DNA from: Mycobacterium sp. 1165178.9 | GTDB taxonomy: Bacteria; Actinomycetota; Actinomycetes; Mycobacteriales; Mycobacteriaceae | Reading direction: 5' to 3' | Length of the DNA: 43,059 bases | NCBI RefSeq assembly: GCF_001673555.1 | Contig: NZ_LZMB01000100.1 | Coordinates: forward strand, 1 to 43,059 | Shown here: piece by piece, positions 16,615-24,559 of the stretch | How the letters are laid out: each line of letters starts with the position of its first letter | How positions within the stretch are numbered: the first letter of the stretch is position 1 | The notes under the pieces: model-generated | The model's input: the letters and a program-made list of their open reading frames with translations, nothing else | Told to the model about the DNA's origin: nothing | Databases searched by the model: none | Translations under genes and position numbers: made by a program

Positions 16615-16636
16615 TTAAGTCAAGCGCTTGATTTAA
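16615..16636. promoter_or_regulatory. 22-bp TetR-type operator, core TCAAGCGCTTGA
   Basis: TTAA, one base, the perfect 12-bp palindrome TCAAGCGCTTGA, one base, TTAA. The minus strand contains TTGACT, a -35-like hexamer, within it. It lies between the TetR gene and the glycosyltransferase operon. The remaining 235 bp up to TTG 16872 show no other clear element. The core CAAG-N2-CTTG recalls the mycobacterial KstR2 motif as I remember it, but the flanks differ and the adjacent TetR is not KstR2-like. Confidence 0.78.
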
Positions 16637-16871
16637 TCCGAAGCACGATCTCGGGTGGGTCGCCGACGAAACAGCGTCCCTCCCGGGCGCCGCGAAGCGT
16701 CCGGCCTGCCGCTACGAATGGCTACGGGTCCCACAGTTTGGTCCCTTCGGTGGCGGGTATTGCAGTTCCGCACTGTTCTTCAGAACGCAGGAACGGTTCT
16801 GCTTTCTCGGTGGGCGGGACAGTGCCGCCACGACACGCGGCCGCCCCACGATCTTCAGGAAGGGGCCCGAG

Positions 16872-17936
16872 TTGCTGCGTGTCGCTTCGGTGCCGGCGTC
16901 ACACGTCTATGTTCGTCATCTCAGTGATTCGGACATGGATTGCGTTGTACGCCTTGATGATCCGGTTCCCGCGGACGGTCGCACCGTGCCGGGAGGCTGG
17001 TGGCCGCCCCTGATGCTGGAACCGGGCTGGGTCGGCGCCAATCACTCACAATTCGACGTGTTCCACATCCACTTCGGATTCGACGCCGTGGGTCCCGAGG
17101 TCTTGGCCGGAGTTGTCGAAGACCTCAAAAGGCATGACAAACCGCTTGTCTACACCGTGCACGACCTGCGCAATCCGCACCACCCGGAGCCCGAAGCCCA
17201 TGCCGCGCAGCAGGACGTCCTGATTTCCGCAGCCGACGACCTCATAACGCTGACACCGGGTGCCGCACAGCTGATTTGGGAGAATTGGAGACGGCGAGCT
17301 CGGGTCCTGCCGCATCCACATGTGCTTGAGCGGGAGTGGATCGAGAAGCCCCGCAGTCCCAACGATCGATTCGTCGTCGGCCTGCACGCCAAAAGCCTGC
17401 GCGCCAACATGGACCCGTTGCCCATCGTCCACGCGCTGACGGCAATCTTGTCGCCGTTGCCCGACGCGATCCTGCAGGTCGACGTCCACGACGAGATCTT
17501 CGATCCCGACAATCACTGGTTCGCCCCGGAGGCCGGCGCGGCGCTGCTGGCCTACGACTCACATGAGCACGTCCACGTCCGAGTGCACCCGTACTTCTCC
17601 GACACCGAACTGTGGGAATACCTCGCGTCGCTGACGGTCTCGGTGCTGCCCTACCGTTTCGGCACCCATTCGGGGTGGCTGGAAGCCAGCTACGATCTCG
17701 GAACCGCCGTGGTCGCGCCCAGCTGCGGCTTCTACCACCAGCAACGCCCCTGTGGTGTGTTCGGCTTCGGCGACGAAGGCTTCGATGAAGAATCGCTGTG
17801 CCGTGCGATCCACCAGGCATACGCCCGTTGGGCCGCCGGCCGCCCCGCGCCGAGGGCCGGCTGGCCAGCGCGGCTCGCCGAAAGACGAGAGCTGGCGTCC
17901 GCGCATCGCGCCATCTATTGGAACGTCCTGAGATGA
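16872..17936 (+). CDS. Glycosyltransferase, GT-B fold (GT4-like)
   Basis: 354 residues from a TTG at 16872, supported by AGGAAGGGG (16857-16865). The N-terminal half has FDVFHIHFGFD and YTVHDLRNPHH, typical of the acceptor domain of GT-B enzymes. The C-terminal half has HVRVHPYFSDTELWEYLASLTVSVLPY and GTHSGWLEASYDLGTAVVAP, the nucleotide-sugar region where E-x7-E usually sits, here in a loose form. No signal peptide or membrane segment is visible, so it is cytosolic. It is the first gene of a four-glycosyltransferase operon and overlaps the next gene by ATGA. Sugar and acceptor are unknown. Confidence 0.82.
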   Translation: MLRVASVPASHVYVRHLSDSDMDCVVRLDDPVPADGRTVPGGWWPPLMLEPGWVGANHSQFDVFHIHFGFDAVGPEVLAGVVEDLKRHDKPLVYTVHDLRNPHHPEPEAHAAQQDVLISAADDLITLTPGAAQLIWENWRRRARVLPHPHVLEREWIEKPRSPNDRFVVGLHAKSLRANMDPLPIVHALTAILSPLPDAILQVDVHDEIFDPDNHWFAPEAGAALLAYDSHEHVHVRVHPYFSDTELWEYLASLTVSVLPYRFGTHSGWLEASYDLGTAVVAPSCGFYHQQRPCGVFGFGDEGFDEESLCRAIHQAYARWAAGRPAPRAGWPARLAERRELASAHRAIYWNVLR

Positions 17937-19171
17937 CGGAACGACCGCGCGTCGCGCTGATCGCCTCTACGCGCTATCCGATTCGGCAGCCGTTCGCCGG
18001 CGGGCTCGAAGCCCATGTCTGCCACCTGACCCGCGCGCTGGCATCCCGCGGTTATCGGGTGTCGCTGTTCGCGGCAGCCGGTTCGGATCCCGGCTTGAAA
18101 TGCCGGACACTCGACGTGCGTCCGCTGAATTTGTCCGAGGCGGCGCGCCGCGACGTATCAATGCCCCCAGCCGCCTTCATGGCCGATCATCACGCGTACC
18201 TGTCATTGATGCTGTGGCTCGCCGGCCCCGGCAGTCGAGAGTTCGACGTCATCCACAACCACAGCCTCCATTACCTACCCGTGGCGATGGCCCCGGCTTT
18301 GTCCACCCCGATGCTGACCACGGTGCACACACCGCCAACTCCGTGGCTCGAATCGGCGATCGGCGCGTCCACCGGGCACGGCACTCGCTTCGCAGCCGTT
18401 TCCCAACACACCGCGGCGGCGTGGGAAAACCTCACCGGAGATATCACGGTGGTTCCCAACGGCATCCACACGGGCCAGTGGCCCCTCGGCCCGGGCGGGC
18501 CTTCCCTGGTGTGGTTCGGCCGGATCACCCCGGAGAAGGCGCCCCATCTGGCAATCGCAGCGGCCCAACAGGCTTGCAGGCCTTTGATACTCGCCGGTCC
18601 GGTCGTCGATCGGAAGTACTTCCTCAGCCATATTCAGCCTCACTTGCACGGCGATATTCGATATGCCGGCCATCTGGACCATGAGCGTCTGGCCTACTTG
18701 GTCGGTCATGCCGCGGCGGCGCTCGTCACCCCGTCCTGGGACGAGCCGTACGGCCTCGTCGTCGCCGAAGCGATGTCGTGCGGCACCCCCGTTGTGGCGT
18801 TTGACCTCGGTGGTATACCCGAACTCATCAGCACCTCGTCGGGACGGTTGGTCGCTGCCGGTGACGTAACCGCGATGGCGGATGCGATTCCCGACGCGAT
18901 AAGCCTGCCGCGAACAAAGGTGCGCGCACACGCTATTCGGCACTGTTCGGCGGACGCGACGGTGACCTCCTATACCGACTTGTACCGACAAATGACGGAA
19001 GACTTCGGGGGCAGGCAAGATGATCGGCTATTACATTCACCACCAGGGTTTCGGACATCTGGCGAGAGCGATGAGCATCTGCGCGCGGATGCGCCGCCCG
19101 GTGACCGCCCTCACGTCACTGGATGTTCCCGAACCACACCCGTTTTCGATGGTCATGAGGCTGCCACGTGA
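17933..19171 (+). CDS. Glycosyltransferase family 4, C-terminus possibly extended by a frameshift
   Basis: A GT-B enzyme of 412 residues as read. FAGGLEAHVCHLTRALASRGY near the start binds the acceptor side, HNHSLHYLP and VSQHTAAAWE follow, and DEPYGLVVAEAMSCGTPVVAFDLGG has the GT4 E-x7-E signature for a nucleotide sugar. The family domain ends near YRQMTEDFGG. After a G5 run (about 19009-19013) the frame continues for about 50 residues that overlap the next gene by 152 nt and look like out-of-frame sequence. With one more G, the frame would stop at TGA 19021-19023, giving the ATGA coupling seen elsewhere in the operon. The catalytic core is intact either way. Confidence 0.85.
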   Translation: MTERPRVALIASTRYPIRQPFAGGLEAHVCHLTRALASRGYRVSLFAAAGSDPGLKCRTLDVRPLNLSEAARRDVSMPPAAFMADHHAYLSLMLWLAGPGSREFDVIHNHSLHYLPVAMAPALSTPMLTTVHTPPTPWLESAIGASTGHGTRFAAVSQHTAAAWENLTGDITVVPNGIHTGQWPLGPGGPSLVWFGRITPEKAPHLAIAAAQQACRPLILAGPVVDRKYFLSHIQPHLHGDIRYAGHLDHERLAYLVGHAAAALVTPSWDEPYGLVVAEAMSCGTPVVAFDLGGIPELISTSSGRLVAAGDVTAMADAIPDAISLPRTKVRAHAIRHCSADATVTSYTDLYRQMTEDFGGRQDDRLLHSPPGFRTSGESDEHLRADAPPGDRPHVTGCSRTTPVFDGHEAAT

Positions 19172-20042
19172 TGACGAGGGACCGCAGCCGCGCGAGGCCA
19201 CCGCACATGGCGCGCTGCATTGGGCACCCCATCACGACGCCGGGTTCAGCGCGCGAATGAAAGAGATCGCAACGTGGGTATCCGATGCGCGGCCCGAAGC
19301 CGTCGTCGTCGATGTCTCCGTGGAAGTCGCGTTGTTCATCCGCCTGCTCGGCGTACCGGTGATCGTCATGGCGCTACCCGGCAACCGAGTCGATGCACCG
19401 CACGTGCTGGCCCACCGCCTGGCCGATCACATCGTGGCGGCCTGGCCGCGGGCATTGTGTGTGCCGGCATGGTTGCGGCAGTGGGACGAGAAAACGAGCT
19501 ACGTCGGTGGGATCAGCCGTTTCGAGGGCCGCGGTGGCTGCGACGGCGAGTCCGGGTCATCGATACCGACCAAGCCGTTGACGGAAACCCGGGTACTCGT
19601 TTTGAGCGGAGCCGGCGACGCGTTCGGCGCATCGCTACAGGACTGCGCCGCAGCGCAATCGGTCCAATCATGGACGACGCTCGGCGGCGAGGGCGGACCA
19701 TGGAAACCTGATCCGTGGCGCGAAATCCGCGAGGCGGATGTAGTGATCACCCACGCGGGTCAGAGCTGTATCGCCGATGTCGCCGCAGCGAGACGACCCG
19801 CAACAGTCGTTCCGCAACGCCGCCCCTTCGATGAGCAGCGCGCCACGGCCCGGGTGCTCAAGCGCCACCGGCTTGCGGTGGTCGCCCGAGGCGTGCCCGA
19901 TCCTCGTGCTTGGCCAGCGCTGCTGACTGCCGCGACCGCAATCGACCCCCAGCGGTGGCGGCGCTGGGAAGTGGATGGGGCCGCCGGCCGTGCCGCCGAA
20001 GCGATCGAGTCGACGGCCCGTCGCTGTAGGCCCGGTGCGTAG
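19020..20042 (+). CDS. Glycosyltransferase, MurG/UDP-sugar type GT-B
   Basis: 340 residues from ATG 19020. GYYIHHQGFGHLARAMSI is the MurG-like glycine-rich N-terminus (G-x-G-H), VVVDVSVEVALFIRLLGVPVI is the acceptor-domain strand, and ITHAGQSCIADVAAARRPATVVP with FDEQ is the donor-binding region of UDP-sugar transferases. It is cytosolic. Its start lies inside the tail of the previous gene, and its TAG shares one base with the GTG of the next. Probably transfers a hexose or GlcNAc-type sugar to a lipid or small-molecule acceptor; that is a family-level guess. Confidence 0.82.
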   Translation: MIGYYIHHQGFGHLARAMSICARMRRPVTALTSLDVPEPHPFSMVMRLPRDDEGPQPREATAHGALHWAPHHDAGFSARMKEIATWVSDARPEAVVVDVSVEVALFIRLLGVPVIVMALPGNRVDAPHVLAHRLADHIVAAWPRALCVPAWLRQWDEKTSYVGGISRFEGRGGCDGESGSSIPTKPLTETRVLVLSGAGDAFGASLQDCAAAQSVQSWTTLGGEGGPWKPDPWREIREADVVITHAGQSCIADVAAARRPATVVPQRRPFDEQRATARVLKRHRLAVVARGVPDPRAWPALLTAATAIDPQRWRRWEVDGAAGRAAEAIESTARRCRPGA

Positions 20043-20875
20043 TGCGCACCGCAGTCATCACCGTTGTTCACGGCCGCGGCGCCCACCTGCGTCGGCAGCT
20101 TGAGGGCCTGGCCTCTGGCACGCTGCGACCGGACATGCACATCGTGGTCGCGCTCGGTGACTCCACCGTCGCTGCCACCGTCGCTGAGCTCGGGGCACCG
20201 GCAACCGTGGTTGATTGCCCGGCCTCGCACCCGTTGCCATTGGCGATGGGGCGCAACGTGGGCGCAGCGACGGCGGTGCGTAATGCCGCCGAGCTCTTGG
20301 TATTTCTCGACGTCGACTGCATTCCCGGTGCGGAATTACTCAACCGCTACCACAGCGTCGCGGGCAAATCCGAACACGAGAGCGCGATCCTGAACGGACC
20401 CGTCACGTATCTGCCGCCGCCCGGCCCGGGCGGCTACGCGATCTCCGAGGTACGGTCGAAACCCCAACCGCATCGCGCGCGGCCCGCGCCGCGGGACGAC
20501 GCCATCGTCTTCACGACCGACTATGCACTGTTCTGGTCGCTGTCTTTCGCGGTGAAGGCCGCCACCTGGCAGCGGATCGGGGGGTTCTGCGAGCTGTACC
20601 GCGGCTACGGCGCGGAGGACACCGACTTCGGGCAATGCGCGGCGGCGCAACGTGTTCCGATGCGCTGGGTTGGCGGGGCACACGCATTCCACCAGTACCA
20701 CCCGGTCACCGATCCACCCGTAGACCACCTGGACGACATATTGCGCAACGCCGCAATCTTCCATCGGCGTTGGGGATGGTGGCCGATGGATGGCTGGCTG
20801 TCCGCTTTCGCGGCCGACGGACTCGTCCGCCGTGACGCCGACGGACGTCCGATCCGCACGGCGGCTCGAACGTGA
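20042..20875 (+). CDS. Glycosyltransferase, GT-A fold with galactosyltransferase-type C-terminus
   Basis: 277 residues from GTG 20042, overlapping the previous stop by one base. AVITVVHGRGAHLRRQLEGL opens a GT2-like domain. LVFLDVDCIPG carries the D-x-D metal/nucleotide motif. Later GGFCELYRGYGAEDTDFGQ is the conserved acid motif of the Glyco_transf_7C/GT27-type C-terminal domain, with a likely catalytic Glu-Asp. It is the only GT-A enzyme of the four. It is last in the operon and ends 28 bp from the convergent SDR. Confidence 0.85.
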   Translation: MRTAVITVVHGRGAHLRRQLEGLASGTLRPDMHIVVALGDSTVAATVAELGAPATVVDCPASHPLPLAMGRNVGAATAVRNAAELLVFLDVDCIPGAELLNRYHSVAGKSEHESAILNGPVTYLPPPGPGGYAISEVRSKPQPHRARPAPRDDAIVFTTDYALFWSLSFAVKAATWQRIGGFCELYRGYGAEDTDFGQCAAAQRVPMRWVGGAHAFHQYHPVTDPPVDHLDDILRNAAIFHRRWGWWPMDGWLSAFAADGLVRRDADGRPIRTAART

Positions 20876-20903
20876 CCGCGGTGGTCACGTCCGAGCGCGT
20901 CGA

Positions 20904-21713
20904 TCATCCGTCGCGCTTCTTGGATCGAATCGGCTTGCCCGCCACCGTCCCACCGTCGACCGGCAGCACGGTACCCGTGACATAACGCGAGCGGTCGGTG
21001 GCGAAATACAGCGCCGCCTCGGCGACGTCGTCGGGCGTGCCCTCACGCTTCAGCGGCCGATCCTCCCGCATCGTCTCGCGGATCCGTGCCTCGAACTGTT
21101 TCAGTTGCTCGGGGTCCATACCAGCCCCCGACTTTCCCAGGATCGGCGTCGGTATGTTTCCGGGCGCGATGGCGTTGACCCGAATCTCGTGGTTAGCCAA
21201 CTCGATTGCCGCGGCTTTGGTGAACTGAATGACCGCCGCTTTGGACGCGCGATAGATCATCACACCGCCGCCGGCCTGGATCCCGCCGATCGAGGTGATG
21301 TTGATGATCGATCCGCCGCCATGACCGACCATGTGCCGCGCGGCATCTCGAGTACCCGCCATCACACCCAGCACGTTGACGCCCATCACGCGGTGAAAAT
21401 CGGTGAGATCGTCATCGAGCAATTTGCGCAGTGGGCTGGAAATCCCGGCGTTATTCACCATGACGTGCAGGCCGCCGAGATTCTCGACGGCATAGGACAC
21501 AAGCGCTCCAACCTGTTCGGGGTCGGACACATCCGTCTGCCGGAAGACGGCGGCGGAGCCGAGCGACGACGCCAGCGCCTCGCCGCGGTCGGTCTCGACG
21601 TCCGCGATGACGACGCGCGCACCCTCGGCCACAAACCGCTCCACGAGTCCGCGGCCGATGCCCGAGGCCCCGCCGGTGATGACCGCGACTTTGCCATCCA
21701 ATTCGTTAACCAC
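20904..21713 (-). CDS. Short-chain dehydrogenase/reductase
   Basis: A classical 269-residue SDR from GTG 21713: TGGASGIGRG for the cofactor, D-V in FRQTDVSD, NNAG, catalytic Ser in NITSIGG, Tyr-x3-Lys in IYRASKAA, and GTVLPVDGG near the end. The Asp after strand 2 (IADVETD) favours NAD. It is monocistronic. Its promoter region has the same 22-bp palindrome as the TetR/P450 operon, so it probably works in that pathway, oxidising an alcohol made by the P450 (inference). It may be the working replacement for the dead SDR at 7849-8436. Confidence 0.88.
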   Translation of the reverse strand: MVNELDGKVAVITGGASGIGRGLVERFVAEGARVVIADVETDRGEALASSLGSAAVFRQTDVSDPEQVGALVSYAVENLGGLHVMVNNAGISSPLRKLLDDDLTDFHRVMGVNVLGVMAGTRDAARHMVGHGGGSIINITSIGGIQAGGGVMIYRASKAAVIQFTKAAAIELANHEIRVNAIAPGNIPTPILGKSGAGMDPEQLKQFEARIRETMREDRPLKREGTPDDVAEAALYFATDRSRYVTGTVLPVDGGTVAGKPIRSKKRDG

Positions 21714-21740
21714 ACGACGAGTTAATCGGCGAACCCGGCA

Positions 21741-21762
21741 TTAAGTCAAGCAATTGATTTAA
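21741..21762. promoter_or_regulatory. Second 22-bp TetR-type operator, core TCAAGCAATTGA
   Basis: Same layout as 16615-16636: TTAAG, a 12-base core, TTTAA. The two sites match at 20 of 22 positions, differing only in the two central core bases (GC versus AA). On the minus strand it contains TTGACT, followed 18 bp later by TTAACT, a plausible promoter for the SDR that starts at 21713. It sits 28 bp before that start. The rest of the 187-bp gap to ATG 21901 has no clear element. Confidence 0.78.
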
Positions 21763-21900
21763 ATCCCGGCTGGAATCCCTCGCCACCAGATCGGCGACGT
21801 GGCTCGCGGTTAGCATCGGCACGTTCACAGGGCTTTCGGCCCGCCGACGTCTAGGCCATGCTGAGTAGGCCAGTTCGTCGGGAAACTGAAAGGCGTGATC

Positions 21901-22669
21901 ATGAAGGTGTTGGTAATCGGTGGCAGCGGGCTGATCGGGTCGCAGGTCGTCGCCAGGCTTACCGAGCTGGGACACGAGGCGGTTCCGGCCTCACCGAGGA
22001 CGGGCGTCAATACCGTGACCGGCGAAGGCGTCGCCGAAGCGGTCGCCGGAGTCCACACGGTCGTGGACGTGTCCCAACTCGCCATCCTGGGCCGACGACG
22101 ACGTCCTGAACTTCTTCACCACCTCTACCCGCAACCTGCTCGACGCGGAGCGAGCCGCGGGCGTGCAGCATCACGTCGCCCTGTCGATTGTGGGCGCCGA
22201 CCGGGCGTCCGAAAGTGGCTACATGCGAGCCAAGGTGGCGCAGGAAAAAGTGATCGTGGAATCGGGAGCGCCGTATACGGTCGTACGCGCGACTCAGTTC
22301 TTCGAATTCGTTGATGGCATTGCTGATTCGTTCACCCAGGGCGATACGGTTCGCGCACCGCACGGGGCGTTTCAGCCCATTGCTGCCGCGGATGTGGCCC
22401 TTGCAGTCACCCGCGCGGCGACGGGCGATCCGGTCAACGGAGTGATCAACATCGCCGGTCCCGAGAAGGATGGCATGGACAACTTCATCCGAACCCGGTT
22501 AGCGGCAACGGGCGATGCGCGCACGGTCGAGACGGATGATGATGCCCGCTATTACGGTGCCGTGCTCGATGACCGCAGCATCGTTCCCACCGACGGCGAA
22601 GAGGTGGTCATCTACCCGACCACCTTCAGCGACTGGATCTCGGCCCAGTCACCGAGCGCTGCCCAATAG
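21901..22669 (+). pseudogene. NmrA-like NAD(P)-binding protein, frameshifted
   Basis: ATG 21901 follows AAAGG and begins MKVLVIGGSGLIGSQVVARL, a Rossmann G-x-x-G-x-x-G start. The frame is good to VHTVVDVS, then meets CCC at 22073-22075. One base fewer there would give VDVSNSPSWADDDVLNFFTTSTRNLL and join smoothly to AGVQHHVALSIVGADR and the rest, ending at 22669 (about 256 residues in all). As read, the first frame drifts into Arg-rich sequence and stops at 22314. Intact proteins of this group are atypical SDRs of the NmrA/NAD(P)H-azoreductase type. Either a real one-base insertion or a sequencing error; the downstream frame is otherwise undamaged. Confidence 0.8.
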
Positions 22670-22760
22670 GGTTCTCGGAAAAGGACTTCGACCCAGCACG
22701 GCTCGTTGCTAGCACCAGGTAGCCGGAATGATGACTTGCCTGGACTACGTCTTGTGACGT

Positions 22761-23579
22761 TCAGACTGCACTCAAGAAATCCATCAACAGCTGGTTGACC
22801 ACCGAGGGCTGCTCAATCTGGGGGCAGTGTCCAGCCTTATCGACCACAACCGAACGGGCCCCGTCGATCTGCTTGGCGATCTCGGCGGCCCAGCCGGCCG
22901 GAAGGAGTTTGTCCTCTCCCCCCTCGACGACAAGCGTTGGCGCATCGATGCGTTCGTAGGCTCGCGTGGTCGACGGGGTTGCGGACGGCGTGGCGCCGGG
23001 GCGGCGAAACCTGGCAGCGGCGATGGCCTCCCATGCCCCCGGCGCGGTGCTCGACTCGTGACGGCGGCGCACGTAGTCGTCGTCGGTGGGATAGCCGGAG
23101 TCGAAGAACAGCGCTTCGACGATCCGGCGCATCGCCGGCACCGTCGCGTCGTAGTTCTGCAGCGCCTCGAAATGCTCGTTCTGCTGTATCTCGCCGCCGC
23201 CGCAGATGATCACCAAGCTGCGCGCTGGTAGTAACGGAGTGCCCGACGTGGCGTCGGTGAGCAGATTGATGGCTCCCATCGAATTGCCGACGAAGTGCGC
23301 CGAGCCGACGCCGAGCAGTGCGCAAAATCGCGCCACATGCCGAATCCGCATGCCGCGGCCGTCGACGAAGTCGATGACCTTGGCGGACTCCCCGAACCCC
23401 AGCTGGTCGGGCGCCAGGACCCGGTGCCGTGCAGCAAGCGCTTCGATGTTGCGTTCCCACCCGAGCTCGGCGCCAGCGCCGAACTCACCACCGTGCAGCA
23501 ACACCACCGGATCGCCTTCGCCAGCTTCGAGATAGCTGGTGGTCAGCCCGTCAACCGAGATGGTTTTACGCTGCATCAT
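22761..23579 (-). CDS. Alpha/beta hydrolase, meta-cleavage-product hydrolase type
   Basis: 272 residues from ATG 23579, overlapping the cyclase stop by ATGA. HGGEFGAGAELGWERN is the oxyanion segment, VGNSMGA carries the Ser nucleophile, VVEGGEDKLLP the Asp, and DKAGHCPQIEQP the His. The pattern is close to HsaD/BphD/MhpC C-C bond hydrolases that split ring-fission products. It is the last gene of the mhp-type operon, which already has an MhpC-like enzyme at its head, so it may serve a second ring or a different ester. It ends 92 bp from the convergent NmrA pseudogene; no convincing terminator is seen between them. Confidence 0.87.
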   Translation of the reverse strand: MMQRKTISVDGLTTSYLEAGEGDPVVLLHGGEFGAGAELGWERNIEALAARHRVLAPDQLGFGESAKVIDFVDGRGMRIRHVARFCALLGVGSAHFVGNSMGAINLLTDATSGTPLLPARSLVIICGGGEIQQNEHFEALQNYDATVPAMRRIVEALFFDSGYPTDDDYVRRRHESSTAPGAWEAIAAARFRRPGATPSATPSTTRAYERIDAPTLVVEGGEDKLLPAGWAAEIAKQIDGARSVVVDKAGHCPQIEQPSVVNQLLMDFLSAV

Positions 23580-24559
23580 TTGATCGCGATCGGGTTCACC
23601 GGTGAGCCCACTGCCCCAACGACTCTCAGCGGCGGGGCGACGAGCTGAAATTCGTAGACGCCGTCTGCGGCGCAGTCTTCGGCCAGCGCGGTGAGATCCC
23701 AGTACTCACCGAACATCAGCCCCATGTCGCGCAGGCAGAGCAGATGCAACGGAAAGGTAAGCCCCTCGACGCCCGAAACCAGGTCTTCGACTTGGAGGTT
23801 GTCCGCCGCGACGGCGGCGATCTCGTGGTCGTGCAGCCACTGGGCGCATCGCCAGTCCAACCCGGAGTAGCCTTCCGTCTTGTTGCCGGTCATGAGAAAC
23901 CTTGTCCACCAGCCGGTCCGGATCAGCACGATGTCGCCCCGGCCGATCGTCACCCCCTGCGCGTGCACCACGCCATCCAGCTCTTCCGGCGAGATCGGGT
24001 TTCCGGCCTCAAGGAAGACGTCCGCTTTCCGGTGCCGAACCAAGTCAAGTAGCACGCCCCGTGACGTGATGCCCTTACCGTCGACCTTGTCGATGCCGCA
24101 GCGGTAGGCCCCCATGCTGGTAACCGAGTCGGCCGGGAAGCCGTTGTAGAGGTGGCCGTCGTAATAGACGTGGGACAACGCGTCCCACTGACTGGCCGCC
24201 TGCAGCGGCATGATGATGATGTCGTCGTTGAAGCGGAACGGGTTGTCTGCGGTCATGTAGCCGCTCAGCTGCTGCGCCACCGGGTTACTCGGCCAGTCGG
24301 GTCCATACTTGGCAAGGGTGTTCACATCGCCGCCGTCCACGGTCATGACGTGAACGGGGTTGTGCCGGAACCCGAAGGCGCCCTGGGGACCAGACGCGCC
24401 GAAGTCCACCCCCAGCGGGAACACCTTTCCATGCCGGACCAGGCTTGCCGCTTGGGCCACCTTTTCCGCGGTGATGAAGTTCAGTGTGCCCAGTTCGTCG
24501 GCGTCTCCCCACCGTCCCCAGTTGCTGACATCGCGAGCGACCCGCCGAAAGTCAGTCAT
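23576..24559 (-). CDS. Cyclase-family (kynurenine formamidase-like) hydrolase
   Basis: 327 residues from ATG 24559, overlapping the SDR stop by ATGA. It opens with NWGRWGDADELGTLNFIT, typical of the longer actinobacterial and proteobacterial cyclase-family proteins. The metal region reads QAASQWDALSHVYYDG, where the standard family has H-x-G-T-H-x-D-x-P-x-H; Asp and the last His are kept, the earlier His are not. GRGDIVLIRTGW is the family's next block. Such enzymes hydrolyse amide or lactone bonds, or cyclic diketones. It could act on a lactone formed during ring breakdown here (inference). Confidence 0.82.
   Translation of the reverse strand: MTDFRRVARDVSNWGRWGDADELGTLNFITAEKVAQAASLVRHGKVFPLGVDFGASGPQGAFGFRHNPVHVMTVDGGDVNTLAKYGPDWPSNPVAQQLSGYMTADNPFRFNDDIIIMPLQAASQWDALSHVYYDGHLYNGFPADSVTSMGAYRCGIDKVDGKGITSRGVLLDLVRHRKADVFLEAGNPISPEELDGVVHAQGVTIGRGDIVLIRTGWWTRFLMTGNKTEGYSGLDWRCAQWLHDHEIAAVAADNLQVEDLVSGVEGLTFPLHLLCLRDMGLMFGEYWDLTALAEDCAADGVYEFQLVAPPLRVVGAVGSPVNPIAIK

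Noticed and set aside
16615-16636. The CAAG-N2-CTTG core as a KstR2 site
   Set aside because: The flanks differ from the motif as I remember it, and the TetR encoded beside it is not KstR2-like by its helix sequences; a local regulator is simpler.
22670-22760. A rho-independent terminator between the convergent NmrA pseudogene and hydrolase gene
   Set aside because: I found no strong GC stem followed by a T run on either strand.
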